The notes: generated from the letters alone by a model not told the origin. Counted from the first letter of the stretch, positions 52,867 to 61,714 are shown. The stretch is 64,000 nt of DNA from Echinicola rosea (GCF_005281475.1 NZ_CP040106.1:2694501-2758500); one strand, 5' to 3'. Numbers and translations: made by a program.

Positions 52867-54000
52867 TCAGACGTTAACCGTGTATTTTGGATAGCTTACA
52901 GGCAAGTTAGGCTGCCAGTTATTTTGGGATGATAAAATTTCCGAAAGCTTTTTTTCCAATTCCCTTTCCCAATCTACAAAATTGGAAGGGGTATTATGCG
53001 AAGATTGTAAAAAAATATCAAATTTTTTGAAATCGAACTCGTTGTGGGATATTCCCGCTTGGGCGGCCAAGGCATCAAGGGCATTGCAAGCCTGCTCATA
53101 CTGCCCCTTCACGGGTACCATCATCACGGGCTTTCCAAAGTACATCGCTTCACAAATCGATTCAAATCCCGCTGTGCTCAGCAATCCACGACAAGCGGCC
53201 ATTTTTTCCAGGTAGAGCTGGTCGTCAATCTGGTGAAACGTGAGGTTAGGCGTAGGATAATATGGAGAAGGCATCTCTTTTTTGTCCCAAAATGCCTCGA
53301 TTTTTATATCGGGATGTTTTTTACTAAAAGCGATGACCTCTTCTGAATAGCCAGAATTTACCATGTAAGTAAGGATATAATCACCTGAGGATGGCTGTAG
53401 TTGTTTCACTTTTGGTCGGAGAAGGGGAGGAATGACGGTTATATTGTTTCCGAATGATGGCGGCAAGCTTCGAAAAGATAGGGCAAGGCACTTTTGTGCG
53501 CCCAAGGCGGTAACTTTAGTGTTTAATTTGAAAAGAATTTTTTGGATAGGGGCGCCGGGCGCAAAGGGAAAATCAGGATGTGATATAAGGTACTGGTGGC
53601 CAATCGTCCAAAAGGAGGACTTTGGTCGATAAAAGAAATTATAAATGCCAGCCAAGAGATCGTAAAAGTTCAGGATAATATCTGGCTGACTGCTTTTGAC
53701 CACTTGGTCTATCAGATTTAAACTGTCCGAAAACCGTCTGGCCCTGTAGAGGTTATGGCGGATAGTCTTGCTGATATTGATGGATTTTTCCTTTTTGTCA
53801 GCTACAAAATTGGGACTCTCAAACTGGATGAGGTTGGTTTTTAGGCCTTTTCTCACAAATTCAGGAATATTCCGGCGGCTGCTTGTGCCGATCAGTACAT
53901 CCGATACCAGATGACCCTGACTTTTCAGCAACTCAAATAATGCCAATGCCTGTGTCATGTGGCCTCGACCTTCACCCTGTACGATAAAGATAAACTTCAT
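52867..54000 (-). CDS. glycosyltransferase (MurG/GT28-like)
   Basis: A 377-residue protein starting at the ATG at 54000 (a TTG two codons earlier overlaps the upstream stop). MKFIFIVQGEGRGHMTQALALFELL is the GT-B N-terminal loop that binds acceptor. The C-terminal half has YILTYMVNSGYSEEVIAF and RGLLSTAGFESICEAMYFGKPVMMVPVKGQYEQACNA. The latter is the nucleotide-sugar binding block of MurG/UDP-glucosyltransferase-like enzymes. No membrane span is predicted, so it would act on a lipid acceptor from the cytoplasmic face. It starts 2 bases after the LpxH-like phosphatase stop, so they form an operon. The pair may work on a glycolipid; that is inference. Confidence 0.85.
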   Translation of the reverse strand: MKFIFIVQGEGRGHMTQALALFELLKSQGHLVSDVLIGTSSRRNIPEFVRKGLKTNLIQFESPNFVADKKEKSINISKTIRHNLYRARRFSDSLNLIDQVVKSSQPDIILNFYDLLAGIYNFFYRPKSSFWTIGHQYLISHPDFPFAPGAPIQKILFKLNTKVTALGAQKCLALSFRSLPPSFGNNITVIPPLLRPKVKQLQPSSGDYILTYMVNSGYSEEVIAFSKKHPDIKIEAFWDKKEMPSPYYPTPNLTFHQIDDQLYLEKMAACRGLLSTAGFESICEAMYFGKPVMMVPVKGQYEQACNALDALAAQAGISHNEFDFKKFDIFLQSSHNTPSNFVDWERELEKKLSEILSSQNNWQPNLPVSYPKYTVNV

Positions 54001-54002
54001 GT

Positions 54003-54860
54003 TCAAAAGCGGAATGGCGGCAGTTCCAGGTCTTCATTTGGTTTTTGGAAGGAAACTGCAGCGTAGGATTCATTTTCTTGAATGGGGATGATTTTGCCGT
54101 CGTTCATGTTGTTTTTGGCAAAATCAAGCTCATTGTAATAGATGAGTTGCCAGTTGCCTTCATAATCCTCTGCCAGTGCACTCATGGTCTCTACCCAATC
54201 TCCGGAATTAAGGTATTCGATACCGTCGATGGTTCTGGATTCGGCTTTGTGGATGTGTCCACAGATGATCCCGTCACAGCCCTTGGTCTTTGCCATGATT
54301 GCCAGTTCCTTTTCGTATTTGTCTATGTAAGAAACGGCTGATTTTACTTTCCCTTTTACATATTGGGAAAGTGAATAATAGGGAAGCCCTCTTTTCCTTC
54401 TGTAATGGTTGATTTGACGGTTTAGCCAGAGTAAAAAAGTATAGCCAATATCACCTAGGTAGGCTATCCAGCGTAGGTTTGTGGTGATGCTGTCAAAGAC
54501 ATCTCCATGAAGGATATAATATTTTTTGCCACAGGATTCGTACATCATGTCCTTTTGGATGGAAAGGTTTCCGATTTTCAAAGGAAGCACCTGATCCAAA
54601 AAATCATCGTGATTTCCACGCAGGTAATATACCTTCGTGTTATCATTCTCGATCATCTTAAGAATCCTGTTAAAGAAGCGTGTGTGCTTTCGCTTCCAGA
54701 CCCCAGATTTCTTAAGTTGCCAACCGTCTATAATATCACCGTTTAAGATGAGGTTTTCACAGCGGTATTTTTTAAGAAATCGAACGACCTCTTTTGCTTT
54801 GGAACCCTTTGTTCCCAAATGGATATCCGAAAGTACGATGGTTTTGAATTGTGTCTTCAA
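54003..54860 (-). CDS. LpxH-like metallophosphatase (UDP-2,3-diacylglucosamine diphosphatase family)
   Basis: A 285-residue calcineurin-type phosphoesterase. Metal ligands are in LSDIHLGTKG (Asp/His), NLILNGDIIDGW (GDxxD), YYLRGNHDDFLD (GNHD), YILHGDVFDSI and DGIICGHIHKAES (GHxH). The order and spacing are those of the UDP-2,3-diacylglucosamine pyrophosphatase group. A membrane-embedded helical insertion (about 125-190) is typical of the Bacteroidota form annotated as such. A second, more canonical LpxH is encoded at 60708-61472, so this one may serve a different lipid. Coupling with the glycosyltransferase gene supports a glycolipid pathway. No promoter was identified in the 246 bases upstream. 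Confidence 0.85.
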   Translation of the reverse strand: MKTQFKTIVLSDIHLGTKGSKAKEVVRFLKKYRCENLILNGDIIDGWQLKKSGVWKRKHTRFFNRILKMIENDNTKVYYLRGNHDDFLDQVLPLKIGNLSIQKDMMYESCGKKYYILHGDVFDSITTNLRWIAYLGDIGYTFLLWLNRQINHYRRKRGLPYYSLSQYVKGKVKSAVSYIDKYEKELAIMAKTKGCDGIICGHIHKAESRTIDGIEYLNSGDWVETMSALAEDYEGNWQLIYYNELDFAKNNMNDGKIIPIQENESYAAVSFQKPNEDLELPPFRF

Positions 54861-55106
54861 TATCTTACTTGTTTTGGTAGCAAGATATAAAATGGGAATT
54901 AATTGATGATGAATGACTTATTATCAAAATGCGATGCTTTCAGAGAAAGTTGTATTTTCTTGTGAAATAAATGTTACCTAAATATTAAAAAGCTCGTTTA
55001 CAGGAGGTTTGATACTGTGGCTAGGGTTGGGGATTGATGAAAATATAATTTTGCCAAGGCAACGGACTTGATGGAGCGTTGTTTTCTGAGGTGGATTATT
55101 GCTGCG

Positions 55107-56450
55107 CTAGGCATTAAAGATGAGCTTGAAGGTGGTCCCCTTGCCGACAGTGGACTTTACTTGGATATTGCCCTTGTGCCTTCTCATGATCTGTTTGGAA
55201 AGACTTAGGCCGATACCAGAGCCTTTCTTTTTGGTGGTAAAGAAGGGGATGAAAATTTTGTTCAGCGCGTCCTCTTCAATCCCTTTTCCCGAATCAGAGA
55301 TTTCTATAATTATTTTTCCTGCTTCGTCAATAAAGGCATGTAGGCTGATCTTTTTGGAATCGGCTTCTTCCACTGCGTGGATGGCATTTTGAATGATGTT
55401 TATCAGCACCTGTTCGATGAGCGAACTATCAGCAAATAACAGCAGGTCTTTGGGCTCGATCCTCTTTTCACAGCCAATCCCATGCTGCTCAATCTGGTGT
55501 TGGAAGAGAACGGCCAGCTGGTCAAACAACTCCTGTAGGCTGATGGCCGAGAACTTCGGTACTGGAATATGGGCGAGGCTTCTGAAGTCGCTTACAAAGT
55601 CAATCAATCCCTCACTTCGTTTTTCAATGGTGCTAATCCCCATAAGGTAGTCCTCTATCTCTGCTACGGGGACTGCTTGATCTTTTTCTACTTGCGATTG
55701 GATGTCGCTTTTTATGGTGGAGGCCAAGGATGAAATGGGAGCGATGCTGTTCATGATCTCATGGGTAAGCACGCGCACCAGGTTTTGCCACGCTTCCATT
55801 TCTTTTTCCTCCAATTCACTTTGGATGTTTTGGAGGGAGACTAGCTTGAATTTCACCCCCCTTAGCACCAACTCAATGACATAAACGGACAGCTGCATGA
55901 TGCCGTCTTGATGGGCGATTTTTATGAGCTCGCTTCCTCCTGTCCTGAGCGTCTGAATGGCATTGTGGAGTTCTTTGTTGACCTTGTCGATTTCTTGAAT
56001 ATTGCCCAGTTGGTCAATGTTGAGCATGCGCTTGGCAGCAGTATTGAGGATCTGAATCCTGCCATCCTCTTCAAAAGTGATCAGTCCGATGCTTAGGTGC
56101 TGGAATACGGACCTAAAGTACTGGTAATTGGCTTCTTTTTCGGCTTGGTCTTCTTTTAGTTTTGCCAGGATGGCATTGAACTCAATGTGGAGGTCATCGG
56201 TTTCGGTACCGTCAAATTTTACTGGATATACCGTGGAATAGTTGTTTTGTTTGATATTGTCCAAAAACTGGCGCACCTTCTTAAAGCTGCTCTCGGCGTA
56301 GTTGACCAGAAAAATCAGTTGTGCAATGACAAGAATGATAAACAGTGAAGTGATAAACACCCCAGTACTGTTCAGAATTGCATAAGAAAGTACAAAGAGT
56401 GTCAAGGTAAGCAATGCGACCCTACCGAGTAAGCCAATTTTATAATCCAT
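55107..56450 (-). CDS. sensor histidine kinase, NtrY-like
   Basis: A 447-residue inner-membrane kinase. Two close spans (about 7-26 and 30-50) leave almost no periplasmic loop, so it probably senses from the membrane or cytoplasm. A HAMP-like linker and a PAS domain (about 110-210, FQHLSIGLITFEEDGRIQILNTAAKRML) follow. The HisKA box LTHEIMNSIAPISSLAST has His230. The ATPase domain shows LINIIQNAIHAVEEA (N box), ISDSGKGIEEDALNKIF (G1), FFTTKKKGSGIGLSLS (F/G2). It overlaps the upstream response regulator gene by 11 bases. The signal is unknown; the family is related to nitrogen-linked NtrY kinases. Confidence 0.92.
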   Translation of the reverse strand: MDYKIGLLGRVALLTLTLFVLSYAILNSTGVFITSLFIILVIAQLIFLVNYAESSFKKVRQFLDNIKQNNYSTVYPVKFDGTETDDLHIEFNAILAKLKEDQAEKEANYQYFRSVFQHLSIGLITFEEDGRIQILNTAAKRMLNIDQLGNIQEIDKVNKELHNAIQTLRTGGSELIKIAHQDGIMQLSVYVIELVLRGVKFKLVSLQNIQSELEEKEMEAWQNLVRVLTHEIMNSIAPISSLASTIKSDIQSQVEKDQAVPVAEIEDYLMGISTIEKRSEGLIDFVSDFRSLAHIPVPKFSAISLQELFDQLAVLFQHQIEQHGIGCEKRIEPKDLLLFADSSLIEQVLINIIQNAIHAVEEADSKKISLHAFIDEAGKIIIEISDSGKGIEEDALNKIFIPFFTTKKKGSGIGLSLSKQIMRRHKGNIQVKSTVGKGTTFKLIFNA

Positions 56451-57825
56451 ATTTTTCCAGTCTTCTGTACAGGGATGCCCTGGTCAGTCCGAGTTCTTTT
56501 GCTGCTTTGGAGATGTTTCCTCCGTTTTTATCGATTGCTTTTTGAATCACGTTCTTTTCTACTTCATCCAGGTTAAGGGTTCCATTACTTTTTACCTTTT
56601 CTGTCGTTGGTTTGGACGAAAGGAAAAAGAAGTCCCTACTGTCCAGTTCATTACCTTCTGCCATGATGATGGCCCTTTCTATGGCATGCTGCAGTTCACG
56701 GATATTGCCCGGCCAGCTATAGTTTTGGAGCAGTTGGATGGCGGCAGGTTTGAAACCTGAAAAATCCTTACGGTATTTTTTTGCATAGATTTTCAGGAAA
56801 TGGTTGGCCAGCAAGGGGATGTCATCCTGTCTTTCCCGAAGAGGAGGGAGAAATATCTCCACGGTGTTGACCCGGTATAGCAAATCCTGGCGGAAGGTAT
56901 TGTCCATTACCATATCATGGACTTTCATATTGGTGGCGCTGATTAGTCTGATGTCCACCGGGATGGATTTATTGGTGCCGATACGGGTGACTTCACGTTT
57001 TTGGAGGACGGTAAGGAGCTTGGATTGGAGCGGCATGCTGAGGTTACCGATTTCATCAAGGAAGAGTGTGCCCTTGTCGGCGACTTCGAAGCGTCCTGCG
57101 CGGTCTTCTTTGGCATCGGTAAAGGCTCCTCTTTTATGCCCAAATAGCTCACTTTCGAATAAAGTCTCCGTAATGGCCCCCATGTCCACACCGACAAAAA
57201 TCTCATCCCTTCTGAGTGATCGGTCGTGGATTGCCCTGGCTATAAGTTCTTTACCTGTGCCGTTTTCTCCCAAGATCAGCACGTTGGCGTCTGTTTGGGC
57301 CACTTTGTCTATGATGGAGAATATATTCTTCATTGAAGAACTTTGCCCTATGATTTCCGAAAAGGGTTTCTTCATATCCGCTTGGAGCTGGCGGGACTTT
57401 TGGGAGATGTTGTCCACTTGGTCATAGCTCTCTTTCAGTCTGCTGGCAGCACTCAAGGTGGCCAATAGCTTTTCATTTTGCCAGGGTTTGAGGATAAAAT
57501 CAGTGGCACCTTCCTTCAGTGCCTGTACGGCCATTTCCACGTCTCCAAAGGCTGTAATAAGAATGACCACGGCCTTCGGGTCGATTTCTTTGATCTGTTT
57601 TAGCCAATGGAAACCTTCTTTCCCAGAAGTGGTGTCTTCTGTAAAATTCATGTCCAGAAGGATGACATCATAATTGTTGTTGTTGACCAAAAATGGAATC
57701 CTTCGAGGATCTTTTTCTATGGTAACTTCTTTTGCATATTTTTTTAGCAGCATTTTCGCCGCAAATAGGAGGTCTTCATTATCGTCAACGATCAATATTT
57801 TGCCTAAGCTAGTGTCTTCCATCAT
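56440..57825 (-). CDS. sigma-54-dependent response regulator, NtrC-like
   Basis: A 461-residue regulator. The receiver domain (1-125) has acidic Asp14/Asp15 and the phosphoacceptor Asp58 in VILLDMNF. The AAA+ domain has Walker A GENGTGKE (186-193), Walker B LFLDEIG (254-260) and arginine-finger region NTVEIFLPPLRERQDDIPLL. The sigma-54 contact loop reads GAFTDA (233-238) where the classical motif is GAFTGA. The Fis-type helix-turn-helix (about 425-461) contains NISKAAKELGLTRASLYRRLEKYGL. It activates sigma-54 promoters when phosphorylated by the kinase encoded just downstream. An intact Walker pair argues for activity despite the variant loop. Confidence 0.93.
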   Translation of the reverse strand: MMEDTSLGKILIVDDNEDLLFAAKMLLKKYAKEVTIEKDPRRIPFLVNNNNYDVILLDMNFTEDTTSGKEGFHWLKQIKEIDPKAVVILITAFGDVEMAVQALKEGATDFILKPWQNEKLLATLSAASRLKESYDQVDNISQKSRQLQADMKKPFSEIIGQSSSMKNIFSIIDKVAQTDANVLILGENGTGKELIARAIHDRSLRRDEIFVGVDMGAITETLFESELFGHKRGAFTDAKEDRAGRFEVADKGTLFLDEIGNLSMPLQSKLLTVLQKREVTRIGTNKSIPVDIRLISATNMKVHDMVMDNTFRQDLLYRVNTVEIFLPPLRERQDDIPLLANHFLKIYAKKYRKDFSGFKPAAIQLLQNYSWPGNIRELQHAIERAIIMAEGNELDSRDFFFLSSKPTTEKVKSNGTLNLDEVEKNVIQKAIDKNGGNISKAAKELGLTRASLYRRLEKYGL

Positions 57826-58049
57826 CGTGTGTGTTTTTGTTATGCAATATGCTTTGGCTTTTGCTTAAATGGTGCCATCTTTATAAATGCCTAATTTAAC
57901 GAATTTAAATAGGTTTTTAGGTATTTGGTGTTCGTTAATGAACAAAAATAGATCGTTTTTGAACGGTTTTTAAATCAACCTTGGGATTCTTTTTTATCCC
58001 TTCCAAAAAGTATTACCTTTAGCGTTATTCACAAAAAAAGAAATAATAA

Positions 58050-58478
58050 ATGTCTGTAGCAACTAAAGGAAGTACCGTAAAAGTACATTACACTGGTAAG
58101 TTAAAAGACGGAACCGTATTCGACTCTTCAGAGAACAGAGAGCCACTTCAGTTTACAGTAGGCGATGGAAATATGATCAAAGGGTTTGACACTGCTGTAA
58201 GCGGAATGGAAGTAGGACAGGATAAAAGCATCACGATCCCTAGCGCCGACGCATATGGAGATAAAAGAGATGATATGATGATCGACGTGCCTGTGGAGCA
58301 AGTACCTGCAGACATTAAACCCGAAGTGGGGATGGATCTTTCTATCCAGAATCAACAAGGTCAGCCTGTGCCTGTGAAAGTGGTGCATGTAGATGAGCAA
58401 AAAATCACTTTGGATGCCAATCACCCATTAGCAGGTGAAGATTTGGTGTTTGATATCAAATTGGTAGAAGTAGAATAA
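58050..58478 (+). CDS. FKBP-type peptidyl-prolyl isomerase, SlyD-like
   Basis: A 142-residue protein. KVHYTGKLKDGTVFDSSENREPLQFTVGDGNMIKGFDTAVSGM is the FKBP half. The inserted chaperone flap follows (about 70-120, AYGDKRDDMMIDVPVEQVPADI), and NHPLAGEDLVFDIKLVEVE closes the fold. It catalyses prolyl cis-trans isomerisation and assists folding. The histidine-rich metal-binding tail of E. coli SlyD is absent. There is no signal peptide, so it is cytoplasmic. It is a single gene with its own terminator 30 bases downstream. Confidence 0.95.
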   Translation: MSVATKGSTVKVHYTGKLKDGTVFDSSENREPLQFTVGDGNMIKGFDTAVSGMEVGQDKSITIPSADAYGDKRDDMMIDVPVEQVPADIKPEVGMDLSIQNQQGQPVPVKVVHVDEQKITLDANHPLAGEDLVFDIKLVEVE

Positions 58479-58508
58479 GAAAGTGATTTCTTAAAATCAA
58501 AAAATGAG

Positions 58509-58533
58509 AGCCCGGTTTTCCGGGCTTTTTTTA
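58509..58533 (+). terminator. terminator of the FKBP gene
   Basis: AGCCCGG (58509-58515), TTTT loop, CCGGGCT (58520-58526), then a run of T (58527-58532). Confidence 0.92.
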
Positions 58534-58554
58534 TGGGGGATAATCGAGGGGTAA

Positions 58555-59090
58555 ATGCGGGTAAAAGGGATCAAGTTTAAAAGTTGGGGGCTACCAGTTT
58601 CCTTAATGGCAAAATCCCCGTTTAAAAATGCCACATAGTACCAAAGGCACCAAGTGCATGTTGGAACTGACTTTAACCCGCATTTTGCACTAGCCTATCT
58701 ATTGCGACCTGACACTACTTCAAAATCAGTCGCTTCGCTGCTGTTTTCGTTTTCACCATAGCGATGCTATGATTCAATCTCGAAACAGCCTATTACTTGA
58801 TCCGGGAAAAGCATAACAGTTTGGGACGGCTAATTTTATCAATGGTAAAATCCTGGATAACTAAAAATACCACAACATCCCAATGGCACCAAGAGGACGG
58901 TTTAACCCGGAATATGCATTAGCCTATCTGTTGCGACCTGAAACTGCTTCAAAATCAGTCGTTTCACTTTAGTTTTCGGCATTACCGTAGCGGTGCTACG
59001 CTAATGCCTCCAAACTAACTGATTTTCTTGCACTTTCAGCTCTCACTACGATTCCTAACGCATAATCCGGGTTTAAGCTGAATCGAAAGC
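58555..59090. repeat. tandem pair of 240-280-bp repeat units with conserved hairpins
   Basis: Unit 1 (about 58555-58805) and unit 2 (about 58806-59090) share their order. Repeat family 3 (58579-58670 and 58811-58900) comes first, then TTTAACCCG, then AGCCTATCTRTTGCGACCTG, then CTTCAAAATCAGTCG. A hairpin follows in each. In unit 1, CATAGC-GAT-GCTATG (58757-58771) has an outer GCTGTTT/AAACAGC stem. In unit 2, CGTAGC-GGT-GCTACG (58986-59000) is extended by GGCATT/AATGCC and TTAGTTT/AAACTAA. No conserved frame is seen. The region between the FKBP terminator and the gene ending at 59195 contains nothing else I recognise. Confidence 0.75.
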
Positions 59091-59194
59091 AATCTACGAT
59101 TGCTTTGTCCCACGGATCCTTGGTGTCGTATCATTGTATCAATAAATAAAGAAATTTATCGCCCCATAGAAATACGGATTGATCCTCAATTTAC

Positions 59195-59671
59195 TTATTT
59201 CTCCAGTGTGCTGTCACGTTTATGGTCAGAAGTGGTACGGGAGCTGGCGACATCATGCTTTTTGACTCCTTGAGGATTGGCATAGATGCTTTTTGTTTTA
59301 TTGTATTTGGAGTTTCCTACCTCTACTACAAACAGCTCACTGCTGATATGTGAAAAATCATAGTTTTTTTGCTTACCGTCTTTGGGTTTTATGGTATCCT
59401 CCATGATCAAGTTTCCAATGATATCAAAAATCTTCACGGATGTGTTGTTCTGTACATCATCTTCTAGGATGATCTTGAATTTTTTTGATCCAGTAGATTT
59501 TAGGTTAAAATCTACGTCGGGCTTGTTCAGGTTTTTGGGAAAAGTAATATTGTTTTCCGATTTCTTAAGGAAATTTTGGGCATAAAATTCTCGGGCCGTA
59601 CCGGATGATACCAGTAATGCTGCAGTTAGAAAAATGATATGTAAAATCTTACTTAGTAAATGTTTTCTCAT
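59195..59671 (-). CDS. small secreted protein with a T9SS-sorting-like domain
   Basis: From the ATG at 59671 the product is 158 residues; a longer frame adds six. A signal peptide (RKHLLSKILHIIFLTAALLVSS, cleaved near residue 28) is followed by a beta-rich segment. FKIILEDDVQNNTSVKIFDI, IGNLIMEDTIKPK and the SELFVVEVGNSKYNKTKSIYA end resemble the C-terminal type A sorting domain of type IX secretion substrates, which has VxIxDxxG and a last strand with K. Here about 25 more residues (GVKKHDVASSRTTSDHKRD...) follow, unlike true sorting signals that end the protein. It may be a domain relative rather than a sorting signal. Function unknown. Confidence 0.65.
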   Translation of the reverse strand: MRKHLLSKILHIIFLTAALLVSSGTAREFYAQNFLKKSENNITFPKNLNKPDVDFNLKSTGSKKFKIILEDDVQNNTSVKIFDIIGNLIMEDTIKPKDGKQKNYDFSHISSELFVVEVGNSKYNKTKSIYANPQGVKKHDVASSRTTSDHKRDSTLEK

Positions 59672-59883
59672 CGGGTCGCAAAATTGCAAAAATCAAACCA
59701 GATTTCGAATCAAAATCGTGTTTTTATTGGAAATATTCTAAAAAATCTAGCAATTCTGATGAAACAATTAAAAGTAAGGTCGTATATGCGGGTAAAAACG
59801 CGGATAATAGGTTGTTTTGTGCTGATGGTGGTACTTTGTCCAGTGTGTTAAAACTGGTTAAAATTGTGGAGATTGGGTAGCAG

Positions 59884-60711
59884 TTACTCCATGGTGAACA
59901 AACCGTCAGGAATTTTGTAGGTACAGATCCTTTTTTTTGTGTAGAAACCTATCATTTTTTTTCCGATAGCAACAGAGGATGATTTAAAAGGAGCTTCCAC
60001 ACGTTTTGATTTTCCTGATAAATAATCAGTGATGACGAGATATTTGCCTTCCATATGTAGCAGAAAATTACCGTGAAGAGCGAGTTTATGATCGACAATA
60101 ATGGGTAGGAAACCTAAATAGTTACTTTGATTGTCCAGCAGGTAAATGCCTTTATCCTTAGCATTAATAAAGACGATGTTTTTATGCTCTACGATCTCCT
60201 CTACCGTCCACTCTCCCTCGGGAATGATCAGGTTAAGAGGTTGGTTTTGAAGGATAGAACCCCTTTGATAGTCCCATTGGAGCAGATGGTAATTGGTTTC
60301 GTCAAAGAGCCAAACTTTAAGATTATTGCCCAATGATGCCGCACGGATGTTACCAAAATCAGGAGTGATCAACCTGGAAGAGTAGAGTGGGACCATAAAT
60401 CGGTCAAGTATTTCAATCCGCTGAAGATCGCGCGAAAAGGTGAAAATATTGACTGTCTTGGCGGCCTCAAACTGCTGTAGGGGGCTTTGATAGGCAGGAG
60501 AATAATAGTTGCTGGAATCATCAGCAAAGTGGTACCGGACGGTGATGTTTCCCTCTTGGTCCGAATAGAAGAGGTTGTCCTTGTTGTCATAATCTACCAA
60601 TCCGATGGAAGGAAGCGAGTCGGAAAAGGTCGCTTCCCATACGATGTCCTGGGCTTTGGAAGCGGATAGGACCGATGCCATCGACAACAGGAAAATCCAC
60701 AGAGCTTTCAT
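59884..60711 (-). CDS. secreted protein of unknown function, beta-propeller-like
   Basis: A 275-residue protein with a signal peptide (1-20, MKALWIFLLSMASVLSASKA). The mature part is made of short strands with recurring aromatic/aspartate turns (GLVDYDNKDNLFYSDQEGNI, FTFSRDLQRIEILDRFM, KVWLFDETNYHLLQWDY, KDKGIYLLDNQSNYLGFLP). It resembles partial beta-propeller repeats. I do not recognise a named family, though similar proteins accompany lpxH-like genes in Cytophagales as far as I recall. The start overlaps the stop of the phosphatase gene upstream by ATGA, so the two are translationally coupled. That makes an envelope role plausible but unproven. Confidence 0.75.
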   Translation of the reverse strand: MKALWIFLLSMASVLSASKAQDIVWEATFSDSLPSIGLVDYDNKDNLFYSDQEGNITVRYHFADDSSNYYSPAYQSPLQQFEAAKTVNIFTFSRDLQRIEILDRFMVPLYSSRLITPDFGNIRAASLGNNLKVWLFDETNYHLLQWDYQRGSILQNQPLNLIIPEGEWTVEEIVEHKNIVFINAKDKGIYLLDNQSNYLGFLPIIVDHKLALHGNFLLHMEGKYLVITDYLSGKSKRVEAPFKSSSVAIGKKMIGFYTKKRICTYKIPDGLFTME

Positions 60712-61472
60712 TCTTCAAAAACCGATAATTCAAATTTCTCTCCATCAAATACGCCATAGGTGTATTGGCTTACCCATTCGCCGAGGTTGAAGTATATCGA
60801 ATCCTCACTGACATCCAATGTCAGCGGAAGGTGCCGATGACCGAATACGTAATAGTCAAAATGCATCTTTTTTTCGACATCCTTGCAGTATTGCCAGAGC
60901 CACTCATCATTTCCTTTGAAGCTGTCTTCGTTTTTGGCCTGATTGCTGATGCGGCTACTACCCGACCATTTTTCAGCGATCTTGATCCCAATGTCCGGAT
61001 GAAGCCATTTGAAGAGTCCTTGGCAAAACTTATTGGTAAAGACCTTCTTGAGCAGTTTATAGTTTTTGTCTCCTGGTCCCAGGCCGTCCCCGTGCCCCAC
61101 AAGTAGTTTCTTGTTGTTGATTTCAAGCGTGATGGGGTTGTGATAGATGGGGATGTTGAGTTCTTTCGTGAAATAATCCTTCATCCACATGTCGTGGTTG
61201 CCAGTAAAGAATATGACCGGGACACCTTTATCCCTGAGTTGTGAAATTTTACTGATAAATTTGATAAAGCCTTTTGGGATGACCGTGTCATATTCAAACC
61301 AAAAATCAAATATGTCCCCCACCAAAAAGATGGCGGCCGCTTCATTCTCAATTTGGCCAAGCCACCGAATGATTTTGTCTTCTCTTAATTTACTGGTTTG
61401 CTGGTCAGGAGCCCCAAGATGAAAATCAGAAGCGAAAAATACCTTTTTATGGGGTGTTAATTGAATGTTCAT
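60708..61472 (-). CDS. lpxH: UDP-2,3-diacylglucosamine diphosphatase (LpxH-like)
   Basis: The ATG at 61472 (MNIQLTPHKKVFFASDFHLGAP) gives 254 residues; the frame extends 18 codons further without conserved sequence. Metal motifs are ASDFHLG, IFLVGDIFDFWFEYD, VIFFTGNHDMWM, LLVGHGDGLGPGD and YYVFGHRHLPLTLD, the complete set for this calcineurin-like family. It hydrolyses UDP-2,3-diacylglucosamine to lipid X in lipid A synthesis at the inner membrane. It is the first gene of a two-gene operon with the secreted propeller-like protein. A second LpxH-like enzyme is encoded at 54003-54860; this one looks closer to the classical form. Confidence 0.9.
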   Translation of the reverse strand: MNIQLTPHKKVFFASDFHLGAPDQQTSKLREDKIIRWLGQIENEAAAIFLVGDIFDFWFEYDTVIPKGFIKFISKISQLRDKGVPVIFFTGNHDMWMKDYFTKELNIPIYHNPITLEINNKKLLVGHGDGLGPGDKNYKLLKKVFTNKFCQGLFKWLHPDIGIKIAEKWSGSSRISNQAKNEDSFKGNDEWLWQYCKDVEKKMHFDYYVFGHRHLPLTLDVSEDSIYFNLGEWVSQYTYGVFDGEKFELSVFEE

Positions 61473-61655
61473 GAATTTCTTATGGCGTTCCAATGGGATA
61501 AGGTGAATATAGTCTTGTTTTGTCAATTCCCTAACCAGTGATCACGTTTTTTGATTGGGTTTTGGTTTAAAACAGATGGTTAACCAAAATTAACAATCTT
61601 TTCAGATAAGCAAAATGAAGGGATAAAGTGGTGTCCTTACTTGGGTAATAAATAT

Positions 61656-61694
61656 AAAAGGCTTCCCTCCAATTTTATTGGGGAGAAGCCTTTT
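61656..61694 (-). terminator. terminator of ftsH
   Basis: AAAAGGCTTC (61656-61665) pairs with GAAGCCTTTT (61685-61694), extended by CCAAT/ATTGG with two wobble or mismatch positions between. It lies 21 bases past the ftsH stop. Confidence 0.8.
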
Positions 61695-61714
61695 GTGGAA
61701 TCGATCGTCTGTTG

